From the NCBI RefSeq assembly GCF_001468035.1, contig NZ_LNZA01000001.1, positions 701,010 through 765,009 on the forward strand: a stretch of DNA of 64,000 bases. Direction: 5' to 3'. The notes under the pieces are model-generated. The model had not been told where the DNA came from, ran no database searches, and was given only the letters and a program-made list of their open reading frames with translations. Of the stretch, positions 19,620-27,709 are shown piece after piece. Within the stretch, counting starts at the first letter, position 1. Each line of letters starts with the position of its first letter. Source of the DNA: Legionella tucsonensis (GTDB lineage: Bacteria > Pseudomonadota > Gammaproteobacteria > Legionellales > Legionellaceae). A program made the position numbers and the translations under genes.

Positions 19620-20696
19620 CTATGATAAGGCTTTAAATATATTATAGTGAAAAAACAATATCTTGCTGGTGGGCCGAGCTAAGCCTAAAGAGTTTATTTG
19701 TTCTTTTGCAAACCACTGTCCTTGTTTCTCAGACAATATATTACCTAATGTTTTAATTTTTATACTGAGTGCATTAATTTCCAAATGAAAATGGCTAAAG
19801 CGATGTTTAAAAGTCATAAGTTGTCGGGGAGCTTCTCCTGATAAATCATAGTTCAGACGTATAAAGTTAAGCGGGCAGTCTTCTTTATCCAAACTGGGTA
19901 AACACCATAAACCACCCCATAAGCCTGCAGGGGGTTTTTTTTCTAAATAGATGGAGTTTTGTTCATTGTATAAAACCAGAAATTGTTGGTATTGAATGGG
20001 TATGGTTTTTTTTACCTTTTTTGTGGGATAGAGATGTTGTTCTTCATATTTCAGTGCCAGACAACTATTCTGTAAGGGGCAATTATGACAATTTGGATTT
20101 TTAGGGGTACAACATAGTGAACCTAAATCCATAATTGCTTGTGTGTAATTAGCGCAGTTTTCGTTAGGCATGCACGAGTTAGCCAGTTCCCACAGTGTTT
20201 TTTTTACTTGTGCTTGTTCAGGATACCCCTTAATCATGAAAAAACGCGTTAAAACTCGTTTTACATTTCCATCTAGAATAGCGATAGGTTGATTAAAAGC
20301 TTGTGATGCAATGGCAGCTGCAGTAGATGGGCCAATTCCCGGCAGTTCTTTTAATAACTGATAATTATCAGGCAAAACACCACCATGATGTTGTACCACT
20401 ATTTTTGCTGTTTGATGCAGATTTCTGGCTCGGCTGTAATAACCTAGTCCTGACCACAAAGAAAGCACTTCATCATCATTTGCTTGAGCCAAAGTATTTA
20501 TGTTAGGGAATTGTTGCATAAAACGTTCAAAATAAGGAATAACCGTTTGTACTTGAGTTTGCTGAAGCATAATCTCAGAAATCCATACTCTGTACGGTGT
20601 ACGAGGTAATTGCCAAGGGAGGTTATTGCGTCCATAAAGAGCATGCCACTGCAGTAATGGTTGACTAAATTTTTTATGCAAATCTTGTTTGTCCAC
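19620..20696 (-). CDS. mutY: A/G-specific adenine glycosylase
   Basis: Removes adenine mispaired with 8-oxoguanine in base-excision repair. The helix-hairpin-helix region reads LPGIGPSTAAAIAS, with catalytic Glu in SEIMLQQTQV and Asp in ILDGNVKRVL. The iron-sulfur cluster ligands are in CCTPKNPNCHNCPLQNSC. A NUDIX-like C-terminal domain (about 225-350) recognises 8-oxoG. Length is 358 residues, as usual. The start is GTG at 20696 with no strong ribosome site visible. Confidence 0.95.
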   Translation of the reverse strand: MDKQDLHKKFSQPLLQWHALYGRNNLPWQLPRTPYRVWISEIMLQQTQVQTVIPYFERFMQQFPNINTLAQANDDEVLSLWSGLGYYSRARNLHQTAKIVVQHHGGVLPDNYQLLKELPGIGPSTAAAIASQAFNQPIAILDGNVKRVLTRFFMIKGYPEQAQVKKTLWELANSCMPNENCANYTQAIMDLGSLCCTPKNPNCHNCPLQNSCLALKYEEQHLYPTKKVKKTIPIQYQQFLVLYNEQNSIYLEKKPPAGLWGGLWCLPSLDKEDCPLNFIRLNYDLSGEAPRQLMTFKHRFSHFHLEINALSIKIKTLGNILSEKQGQWFAKEQINSLGLARPTSKILFFHYNIFKALS

Positions 20697-20806
20697 GCGC
20701 GTAATTCTTTGATGCTTTATTGTTGATGTACTTTAAAAAAAGTAATGTTCCAGGTCAATGAATAACACTCATTAATATCCATTAAATGATGTAGACTCGT
20801 GGTTCT

Positions 20807-20962
20807 TTAAGTTATCTTTTGTGGAAAGAGCTGAAGCGAGTCACTGGTCATGTTTTTGGGCAGCTGATAAAAGAATGAACTTGGATCAATAGTGTTGAAC
20901 TCACTATTAAATTGTAATTGTCTCTCTTCTTTACGAAAAGGGTCTGGATCCAAGGCTCTCAT
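20807..20962 (-). CDS. Possible 51-residue small protein
   Basis: Short open frame beginning MRALDPDPFRKEERQLQF and ending FPQKIT, with GGAG about 11 bases before the ATG. Amino-acid composition looks protein-like (charged N-terminal part, SSFFYQLP core), and it lies in an otherwise empty region between mutY and the next + strand gene. It could be a real small gene or a remnant; no family is recognised. Confidence 0.35.
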   Translation of the reverse strand: MRALDPDPFRKEERQLQFNSEFNTIDPSSFFYQLPKNMTSDSLQLFPQKIT

Positions 20963-21278
20963 AATTGATGATACTCCACGAACTTTATTATGAAAAAATT
21001 AAAGTTGGCTCGCTAAGTGTCGATATATGGTCTATCGTTTTAAATAGGGGTCCTTGCTGTACTCAGGATGAGTAAAAAGCAGCTGAATCATTTGCTAAAG
21101 ATTGTAGCGAATTCACTAATGCATTGGCGATGTGAGTTTTTTTAAGATTTTTTTATTTGAAAATAAGAGTTGAATACCGCAAAAGAAAAAGATCTTAAGA
21201 AAGCTTGCAGGTTCAATGCATTTGAGTTCATGCTGTAATTTGTTGGTGAGTGATTTAGGTCAAATCAAGGAGAGATCG

Positions 21279-21935
21279 ATGCACTACCGCCAACATGAAA
21301 TCGTGATATTAAAACCTACAGCTGTTTTTTTATCATTTCTTGCTTCGCAATTGCCCGAAACAAAGTTACCTGATCTTAGATTATTGCAAATTGATAACAC
21401 TGCATATGCGTTGCACAAACAAAACTCAGATAATGCAACTCTGGATGAAATAGAAAAGCATTTTTCAACAATGTTTCGTCATGAAATTTGTCGTTGGCTT
21501 GGTGATAAAGCACGCAATGGAATAGAAACCAGTTTTCTTGATTTTCTTTGTTGTTTTAAATTTGAATTGCACAACCATATTGTTTTAATGGAGCCTTCAA
21601 TAGAAACAAGTCATCAATTATTGTTTATTAAACCTCGTGTGGCTTTACTTAACTGGATTAAAAAAACTATGGAAGACCAAGATAATTTGGTTGGGGTTAT
21701 TGAAAAAGTAGAGTTATCACATCTGGAAGAAAATGCTACTGCTTTGGTGAAAAATTTTTCTAATTTAACTGAGATAAAACCCTTTATCAAAGAGAACTAT
21801 AGTTCCATTTTTTCGGCAGCGATGAGTCGTATGTCAAGCCAGCCCGATCAATGGCCATTGATGGATTCACTCCAAACTTTTAGCAAGTATTTTGCTATTG
21901 AAATTCATACTCAATTGATTCATTTGTCTCATTAA
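21279..21935 (+). CDS. Unrecognised 218-residue protein
   Basis: No family is recognised. The start at 21279 is set by a strong AAGGAG at 21267-21272; an in-frame ATG at 21216 would add 21 residues without a ribosome site. The protein is soluble and alpha/beta with no signal peptide or membrane helix, and includes a cysteine pair (FLCCFKFEL). It ends 11 bp before the next gene, which has its own AAAGGAG site, so they form a two-gene unit. Confidence 0.7.
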   Translation: MHYRQHEIVILKPTAVFLSFLASQLPETKLPDLRLLQIDNTAYALHKQNSDNATLDEIEKHFSTMFRHEICRWLGDKARNGIETSFLDFLCCFKFELHNHIVLMEPSIETSHQLLFIKPRVALLNWIKKTMEDQDNLVGVIEKVELSHLEENATALVKNFSNLTEIKPFIKENYSSIFSAAMSRMSSQPDQWPLMDSLQTFSKYFAIEIHTQLIHLSH

Positions 21936-21946
21936 AGGAGTTGACT

Positions 21947-22861
21947 ATGGAGCCAGTCAGTATAGCGCTTATTTGTACTGCAGCATTGGGAACTGTTGTG
22001 ATTTTGGCTGCATTTATAAGACAAATCCTGTTAAGCCGAGACAAGCAGTTAAATGATGAGGCACAAAGCAGGGCATTGACCCAAGAAGTAAAGGAACTGG
22101 AGCAAATCCGCGCACAAATGCAAAATGAGAAACGATTTGATTCTCATTACCAAGTGTTAGGAGCGAATAAAGATGCAATTAGATATATAGATACCAAAAT
22201 AGAAGAGATTTTAAACAAAAAAACAGAGTTGGTTGAACGTTATGCCAAAGTTATTGTTAAAGAGTCGGACTCAATAGTTTGCGGGTCAGTTTCATCTGAG
22301 CGTAAAATCGCATGTGATCGATTAAGGGAAGAAATTGATCATAAAATAGCTTTCTATGATAGTGAACTCAAGGAGTTACAGGAAAGAAGAGCTTCTCTAT
22401 GGGATGCGCATACTGATTTTCAAAGATATCTTTTAAACCAGGAAAAGTCACGAAATTCCAGTTTGGATAGTGTGTACAAACAGCATTCAGCGCTTTTGGA
22501 AAAAGTATATTTACGTCATATCGATGATTCAGAAATTGTGGCTGTTAAAAGTATGGAAGCATCAACTATGACTTTTAAAGATATGCTTATGATGCCAATA
22601 CAATTTTTGATGCAATATTTTGGAGTATCAGTAACTCCTGGAATTTCGCTGGTTCAAACGCGTGTAGAGACTGTGTCACGCACGAATGTAGATAAAATAC
22701 AACACGAAATAAATGATCCAGTGCCTGAGAAACAAAAAGATGTAGTGCATAATGAGGCTAAATCACGAGATAAAGTACACCAAGAGGACTCGCATGATTA
22801 TGTTTATCAAGAAGAAAAAGAGAAAGAGCAAGAGAAAACTCACACGATGACATTTGCTTGA
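21947..22861 (+). CDS. Membrane-anchored coiled-coil protein with acidic tail
   Basis: A 304-residue unknown protein. One N-terminal membrane helix (about 5-27, ALICTAALGTVVILAAF) is followed by a long charged coiled coil (about 30-190), a hydrophobic patch (MLMMPIQFLMQYFGV) and a His/Lys/Glu-rich tail with the block YQEEKEKEQEK near the C-terminus. The Glu-rich tail is effector-like. The start at 21947 has AAAGGAG at the right distance; a TTG at 21941 is possible. It immediately precedes an HtrA-type protease gene. Confidence 0.7.
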   Translation: MEPVSIALICTAALGTVVILAAFIRQILLSRDKQLNDEAQSRALTQEVKELEQIRAQMQNEKRFDSHYQVLGANKDAIRYIDTKIEEILNKKTELVERYAKVIVKESDSIVCGSVSSERKIACDRLREEIDHKIAFYDSELKELQERRASLWDAHTDFQRYLLNQEKSRNSSLDSVYKQHSALLEKVYLRHIDDSEIVAVKSMEASTMTFKDMLMMPIQFLMQYFGVSVTPGISLVQTRVETVSRTNVDKIQHEINDPVPEKQKDVVHNEAKSRDKVHQEDSHDYVYQEEKEKEQEKTHTMTFA

Positions 22862-22968
22862 AAATTATTCTTCTCACTCATTTGATGACATTTTTGTAGT
22901 TATATATTACAATTCGTGTGCATTTGGAGGAATGCACGCTTATGGTCCTAACTGGTGGAGATATATTG

Positions 22969-24042
22969 ATGGCAAGAGAACGTTTTTTATGGTTTATTAC
23001 TTTTATGCTATGTTCAATTCTGGCTTTACCAGGACATAGTACAATTGTAAACTCCCTTCTTCCTGATGAACAAAATACCGTACAAGTTTTTCATGACGCA
23101 TCCCCTAAGGTAGTTTATGTTCACAGATTAGCAACAGTAACTAATAGATCGTTACAGAAAAAGCAAGTATCCGATGGGGCTGGTTCTGGAATTGTTTGGA
23201 ATAATCATGGGTATATAGTTACCAATTTTCACGTGATCAAGGGCGCTGATAAGTTGGCAATTACTTTAGGTAAGTTGACTGTACCTGCTAAAGTAGTTGG
23301 AGCAGAGCCACGCAAAGATATTGCTGTATTAAAGATTGAATCGCCACAAGCTTTGGCGCTGTTAAAAGAATTTAAACCGTTTGAAATCGTACATCTTAAT
23401 GATCTCATGGTTGGACAAAAAGCAATTGCGATTGGTAATCCTTTTGGTCTGGATCATAGTTTATCTAAGGGAGTAATTTCTGCTTTAGGTAGAAAAGTTC
23501 CTGGGATTGGCGGGGTTAAAATTCGAAATATGATTCAAACAGATACGCCAATTAATCCGGGTAATTCAGGTGGACCATTATTGAATAGTGCTGGACAGTT
23601 AATTGGCATGAACACGATGATTTATTCCCAGTCAGGTTCGTCTGCTGGAATCGGTTTCGCTGTCCCTGCAGATGATATTGATCGCATTGTGACGCAAATT
23701 ATTAACAATGGGCGAGTCGTATTGTCTGGGATTGGTATTCAAAGTGTTCCACCAAGTATTGCTTATCGATTGGGCATACGTAAAGGGATATTGATCGCAG
23801 ATGTGATACGCAATACACCCGCAGACAAAGCACATTTGCGAGGCACTCACCGAGATGCTTGGGGACGTATCGAGTTAGGTGATATTATTGTAGCATTGAA
23901 TGGACATGCGGTTCCTAACTATGATGTTTTATACAATATGCTAACCGATATAAAGGTTGGGGAGCAAATAACAGTATCCATTCAGCGAAATAACAAGCAG
24001 ATGGATGTAAAAATGAAAACGATTGATATCGCTGGAGTTTAG
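22969..24042 (+). CDS. HtrA/DegS-like serine protease, copy 1
   Basis: Envelope S1C protease of 357 residues: an N-terminal signal/anchor helix, a trypsin-like domain with the triad His in VTNFHVIKG, Asp in RKDIAVLKIE and Ser in NPGNSGGPLL, then one PDZ domain (about 255-350). A single PDZ and N-terminal anchor resemble DegS more than DegQ/DegP. The start at 22969 is fixed by comparison with the paralogue at 39966: both have TGGTGGAGATATAT before the ATG and the same length. It follows the coiled-coil gene by about 100 bp. Confidence 0.9.
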   Translation: MARERFLWFITFMLCSILALPGHSTIVNSLLPDEQNTVQVFHDASPKVVYVHRLATVTNRSLQKKQVSDGAGSGIVWNNHGYIVTNFHVIKGADKLAITLGKLTVPAKVVGAEPRKDIAVLKIESPQALALLKEFKPFEIVHLNDLMVGQKAIAIGNPFGLDHSLSKGVISALGRKVPGIGGVKIRNMIQTDTPINPGNSGGPLLNSAGQLIGMNTMIYSQSGSSAGIGFAVPADDIDRIVTQIINNGRVVLSGIGIQSVPPSIAYRLGIRKGILIADVIRNTPADKAHLRGTHRDAWGRIELGDIIVALNGHAVPNYDVLYNMLTDIKVGEQITVSIQRNNKQMDVKMKTIDIAGV

Positions 24043-24119
24043 TGTTTTACTGGAAACTCTTTTGCTGATGTACTTACAGCCTGTTTGTGATTAATTTCAC
24101 TCAGACTGTAAGCTTTTAT

Positions 24120-24263
24120 TAGGATCTGTTTCTATTTCTACTATCTTGGCGACTGACCTGATTTTTCTGCGATCCGATGCTTACATACTCCGTGTATGCC
24201 ACGCTTTAGTACTCAAAAATCTGGCCATTTCGACTTAAGCTGGCGAAATGTAAACAGACCCTA
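24120..24263. repeat. MITE-like palindrome, 144 bp
   Basis: Terminal inverted repeats TAGGATCTGTTTCTATTTC and GAAATGTAAACAGACCCTA, an inner complementary pair (TGATTTTT / AAAAATCTGG) and the centre CATAC-TCCGT-GTATG make one long imperfect palindrome. The centre matches the element at 15743-15850 and the ends match the short form at 27657-27702. Confidence 0.7.
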
Positions 24264-24310
24264 GCATTTAAACTCAAGATCTTTCAAATTGTTCGTCAAG
24301 GAGAATAAGG

Positions 24311-24856
24311 ATGTTACTTAATAAAGAGGATTCACTCTTATTATTGGTTGATGTACAAGAAAAATTAACGCCAGCCGTATTAGATAGCGAAGTATTTATC
24401 GCGCGTTGTGAATGGCTTTTAAAATTAGCCAGACGGATGAATGTTCCCATTCTAGTGAGTGAACAATATCCACAAGGTCTTGGTACGACTTTGAAACAAT
24501 TTCAATCGTATTTTAATCCACAAGAATGTAGTGTTGATAAAGTAAGTTTTTCGTGTATGGGCGAGCCTAAATATGTGGAACGCTTAAAGCAATTTCATAA
24601 AAAACAATTAATTCTTATTGGTATTGAAACTCATGTTTGCGTCTTACAAACTGCGCTAGAAATGAAAGACGCTGGATATGATGTTTTTGTTGTTGCCGAT
24701 GCAGTGAGTTGTCGTGGTGAGCAAAATATGAAATACGGATTGAAACGAATGAAACATGCAGGGATTCATTTAGTTACCACGGAAATGATATTTTTCGAAT
24801 GGTTAAGAAAGGCAGGGACTCCTGAATTCAAACAATTGAGTAAGGAGTTTTTTTAG
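24311..24856 (+). CDS. Isochorismatase-like cysteine hydrolase
   Basis: A 181-residue cytosolic hydrolase of the isochorismatase/YcaC family. The catalytic triad is visible: Asp in LLLVDVQEK, Lys in DKVSFSC, Cys in THVCVLQT, with the usual cis-peptide region (GIETHVC). The start has AAGGAGAATAAGG before it. Family members act on amides, isochorismate or nicotinamide; the substrate is not predictable here. Confidence 0.88.
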   Translation: MLLNKEDSLLLLVDVQEKLTPAVLDSEVFIARCEWLLKLARRMNVPILVSEQYPQGLGTTLKQFQSYFNPQECSVDKVSFSCMGEPKYVERLKQFHKKQLILIGIETHVCVLQTALEMKDAGYDVFVVADAVSCRGEQNMKYGLKRMKHAGIHLVTTEMIFFEWLRKAGTPEFKQLSKEFF

Positions 24857-24936
24857 CTCTAGGAGCACTGTTATTGACTTAAGGAAAAGATATCGGAACC
24901 TATTTCTAACAAGGCATAGTGCCAATTCATGAGTGA

Positions 24937-24956
24937 ATTCCCGCTTTCGCGGGAAT
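24937..24956. repeat. ATTCCCGC hairpin repeat
   Basis: ATTCCCGC-TTTC-GCGGGAAT, followed by GACA, is an 8-bp perfect stem. This CCCGC/GCGGG motif occurs as an intergenic repeat in many bacteria. It lies in the gap between the hydrolase and dehydrogenase genes. Confidence 0.6.
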
Positions 24957-24984
24957 GACAAAAATTTTTGAGTCAATGGCAGTG

Positions 24985-25064
24985 AGCCTGGGTGATAGCA
25001 AAGCGGAGCCTGGAAATTTTATGTCGGTTAATCCAGATTTCGCTTTACTGTTGTACCCTAGGCT
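24985..25064. repeat. Dispersed palindromic repeat, full inverted pair
   Basis: The left arm (GCCTGGGTGATAGCAAAGCG then GAGCCTGG) and right arm (CCAGATTTCGCTTTACTG then TACCCTAGGCT) are diverged reverse complements. Same family as 13571-13640. Confidence 0.65.
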
Positions 25065-25094
25065 AAAAAATCTATAATTTTATGGAGAGATATA

Positions 25095-25838
25095 GTGAAC
25101 TTTACGAATCAAATCGCCTTGATTACAGGTGGCGCCTCGGGTATGGGAAAAGCAAGTGCTCAATACTTACAGAAGCGTGGAATGCGGGTTGTAGTATGGG
25201 ATAAGCAGGCGGATGACCAAAGCGAAGCCGATTTATTTATCAGTTGTGATGTAACCAGTGATGAATCAGTCGAAAAAGCGATGCAACAAACAATAGAACA
25301 ATTAGGAGCACCGAGAGTTTGTGTTAACTGTGCGGGCATTGCTCCAGCTAAACGTATTGTTGGGAAAGAAGGTGCTATGCCATTGGATGCCTTTAAACAA
25401 GTGATTGATGTAAATCTTATTGGTACTTTCAATGTAATGAGGGTTGCAGCACATGCAATGACCAACTTGGAATTAGAAAGTAATTCCCAGGAGCGCGGTG
25501 TTATTATTAACACAGCCTCTATTGCAGCATTTGAGGGACAAATTGGTCAAGCCGCATATAGTGCTTCCAAGGGTGGTGTTGTGGCAATGACCTTACCTGC
25601 TGCGCGAGAACTCGCTCAGTTCGCTATTCGTGTAAATACCATTGCACCTGGATTAATAGCAACACCTATGCTGTTAAACATGCCGCAAGAGGTACAAGAT
25701 AATCTGGTGGCAACCATGATTTTTCCCAAGCGTTTTGGTAAACCCGATGAATTTGCTGCGTTAGCTGCGCATATTATTGAAAATGGAATGATGAATGGTG
25801 AAGTGATCCGTTTAGATGGTGCTCTTCGTATGAAGTAA
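25095..25838 (+). CDS. Short-chain dehydrogenase (3-hydroxyacyl-CoA dehydrogenase type)
   Basis: A 247-residue classical SDR. It shows the glycine-rich NAD site TGGASGMG, NCAG, the catalytic Ser in NTASIAAFEG, and YSASK. The C-terminal PGLIATPML resembles type II 3-hydroxyacyl-CoA dehydrogenases (17beta-HSD10-like), which act in fatty or branched-chain acid breakdown. The start is GTG at 25095 with GGAGAG just upstream. It stands alone. Confidence 0.88.
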   Translation: MNFTNQIALITGGASGMGKASAQYLQKRGMRVVVWDKQADDQSEADLFISCDVTSDESVEKAMQQTIEQLGAPRVCVNCAGIAPAKRIVGKEGAMPLDAFKQVIDVNLIGTFNVMRVAAHAMTNLELESNSQERGVIINTASIAAFEGQIGQAAYSASKGGVVAMTLPAARELAQFAIRVNTIAPGLIATPMLLNMPQEVQDNLVATMIFPKRFGKPDEFAALAAHIIENGMMNGEVIRLDGALRMK

Positions 25839-25870
25839 ATACCCTCAGATTTTTAATGTAGTTCGCGGCA

Positions 25871-25938
25871 AGCTGAGTGTAACGAAACAAAAACTCAGAA
25901 GTTTCATGTTGAAAAAAATACATGTTCGTGAACTACAA
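25871..25938. repeat. Degenerate palindromic repeat
   Basis: AGCTGAGTGTAACGAAACAA followed by AACTCAG is a decayed arm of the CCTGGGTG family. It sits within a larger inverted pair, GTAGTTCGCG and CGTGAACTAC. Confidence 0.4.
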
Positions 25939-25975
25939 AATTAGCTGTAAAACAAGTTATTGATTAGTATACCTA

Positions 25976-26617
25976 CTATCCAAAGTGAAAGGGAGCATCT
26001 ATCTCGGCATCCTCATCATCTCCCTGATTGTCTTCATAGTAAGGATTAGTTTCATTGGTATCAACCAATATAACTTGCTTGGGGGAGGAGCTTCCAGCAT
26101 TTTCCCAACCCAAAACAATTTTTTGCTTTCCTGCTTCAACCAGCCCATCTTCTTCGCCTAGATCAATCCAGCGATGTCCTGAACTATCGACAACTAAATA
26201 AGATTTATAGGCTGCTATTTCAGTATAAATACCTTCTTTGGCCAGTTTTAAGTGTAGTTCTTCAATGAATGCCTTGGTTTTACCAAGATGGCAGGCGACG
26301 AGGGTAATTCGTTTAACCGTTTGTAATGAACAATCTTCTATTAATCGTTCTACCAACATGTCAACATCGCAACCAGAAAATATATGTTTCTCTAGATCAC
26401 CGTGACCAACCAGGAGTAAACGGGATTGTGATGTTAACTGGCTCAGACCAGGAAAATAATTAAGGCGGGAAGAATAAATCAATCGGTTTTCTTCTTTAAA
26501 ATGAGTTCCTAATAGGTTTTTAGCATTTTCCTTAATGGCATTATCATTCTGTGTTGTTTTATCACCATAAAATTCAACTACAATCGTTCGAACGTAATTT
26601 TTTGAAAAGAATTTCAT
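25976..26617 (-). CDS. Stand-alone C80-like (clan CD) cysteine peptidase-type protein
   Basis: A 213-residue protein. Residues 66-73 (RLLLVGHG) and 104-112 (ITLVACHLG) give a His72/Cys109 pair, each after a hydrophobic beta-strand. This is the layout of clan CD peptidases and especially of the C80 autoprocessing domain of large toxins, including a flap-like segment between them (HIFSGCDVDMLVERL). No toxin modules flank it. The C-terminus (about 170-213) is highly acidic (DNQGDDEDAEID), as in many Dot/Icm substrates. Activity is inferred from the two motifs only. Confidence 0.6.
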   Translation of the reverse strand: MKFFSKNYVRTIVVEFYGDKTTQNDNAIKENAKNLLGTHFKEENRLIYSSRLNYFPGLSQLTSQSRLLLVGHGDLEKHIFSGCDVDMLVERLIEDCSLQTVKRITLVACHLGKTKAFIEELHLKLAKEGIYTEIAAYKSYLVVDSSGHRWIDLGEEDGLVEAGKQKIVLGWENAGSSSPKQVILVDTNETNPYYEDNQGDDEDAEIDAPFHFG

Positions 26618-26780
26618 AGAATTTATAAAGAAAATTTTTAACTATTATACCTATTCTTTAGTTCAAAATAAAATCAAATAGCTTTTTATTGATATTTTTA
26701 TTTGGATAAGAGAGAAATTAATTAATTTTTTCTGGACTACAGCCTTGCTGTCACCCAGAGTGAATTTTTGCTCGATATTT

Positions 26781-27269
26781 TTAGGCTTCTTGATGGTGTG
26801 TATTCTCTTTTGTTGATTGAATATCTCCATTGGAAGTATAAACACTGATTGCATTTGCTGGATTTCCTGACAGTGTATTGACAATTTCTTGACGAACATA
26901 AAGATTGTTGGCTATTATCTGCCCATTTACTGCGTTCAATTCACGACAGAGTGTTAGTAGTTCAGCAAGCTTAGTATTTAATTGATTGATTTGATTTGTT
27001 TCCTCGACAGTACACTCTTTAAGAAACGCAGTCAAAACTAAGTTCATATCTTGATTAGGATTCGTATAGTTAATAAGTTGCAAGCGTTTTTTGGCACTTT
27101 CCTCTAACTTACTTGATAATTCCTTTTTTTTATTCGCAAATTCTTCAAGCCTATTAAATTCACGAGAAGTCAGTATTTCCTTTTCCTCGGCCAGCAAAGA
27201 ATTGAGTGATTCTATCCAATTAATTTCTTGTTCCAAATAACTACTCAATGTTTTTATTTTATGATCCAT
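26781..27269 (-). CDS. flgN: Flagellar export chaperone FlgN
   Basis: A 162-residue, almost wholly helical protein with the FlgN pattern (long N-terminal helices, LNSLLAEEKEILTSREFNRLEEF). FlgN is the cytosolic chaperone for hook-filament junction proteins FlgK and FlgL. It lies 20 bp after flgM on the same strand, the standard flgA-flgM-flgN order. Family sequence is weakly conserved; the identification leans on context. Confidence 0.8.
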   Translation of the reverse strand: MDHKIKTLSSYLEQEINWIESLNSLLAEEKEILTSREFNRLEEFANKKKELSSKLEESAKKRLQLINYTNPNQDMNLVLTAFLKECTVEETNQINQLNTKLAELLTLCRELNAVNGQIIANNLYVRQEIVNTLSGNPANAISVYTSNGDIQSTKENTHHQEA

Positions 27270-27289
27270 ATAATAATTACCCTTAGAAT

Positions 27290-27577
27290 TTATGCCGGTT
27301 CTACATTTAACATTTTAATGGCAATTTTGTCACTATCAATTTGATAGTTTCCGAGTGCTATTTCAGATTTAAAATATAAAACTCGAGCTTCATTGATTTC
27401 AGAAACTTCCTTAAGAGAGTTTTTTATAGCTTCTAATTGTTTTGAAATATCACTAATGTTGACATGTGATGAGGGGTCCTCTATCAAATTTTGGATTTTT
27501 TCTTGATGTTTCATTTTTAAACGATTGTCTGTATCTAGTGTTTTTACAGGAACTGCATCACTGATTTGATTAAACAT
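27290..27577 (-). CDS. flgM: Anti-sigma-28 factor FlgM
   Basis: A 95-residue protein that binds and holds FliA (sigma-28) until exported through the hook-basal body. The conserved C-terminal region is seen in RVLYFKSEIALGNYQIDSDKIAIKML. It lies between flgA and flgN on the minus strand and is preceded by a clear sigma-28 promoter, so FlgM is probably made under its own target sigma factor. Confidence 0.88.
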   Translation of the reverse strand: MFNQISDAVPVKTLDTDNRLKMKHQEKIQNLIEDPSSHVNISDISKQLEAIKNSLKEVSEINEARVLYFKSEIALGNYQIDSDKIAIKMLNVEPA

Positions 27578-27609
27578 AATTTATCCTCAATCACGTTCGG
27601 CTTCTAAAT

Positions 27610-27636
27610 ATATCGGCTATTTTGTAAAAATCTTTA
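27610..27636 (-). promoter_or_regulatory. Sigma-28 (FliA) promoter of flgM
   Basis: On the minus strand TAAA, 15 bases, then GCCGATAT: a near-perfect match to the known TAAA-N15-GCCGATAA consensus. It ends about 33 bases before the flgM ATG. Confidence 0.85.
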
Positions 27637-27656
27637 GTATATTTTAATTATAAATG

Positions 27657-27702
27657 GGCTGTTTGCATTCTACTGGCTCAAGCTAGTGAAATGTAAATAA
27701 CC
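27657..27702. repeat. Short MITE derivative between flgA and flgM
   Basis: GGCTGTTTGCATTC-type and GAAATGTAAATAACC arms, 22 bp each with 16 of 22 paired, and only 2 bases between them. The arms match the ends of the 24120-24263 element, so it looks like a copy that has lost its centre. Confidence 0.55.
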
Positions 27703-27709
27703 TTTGTTA

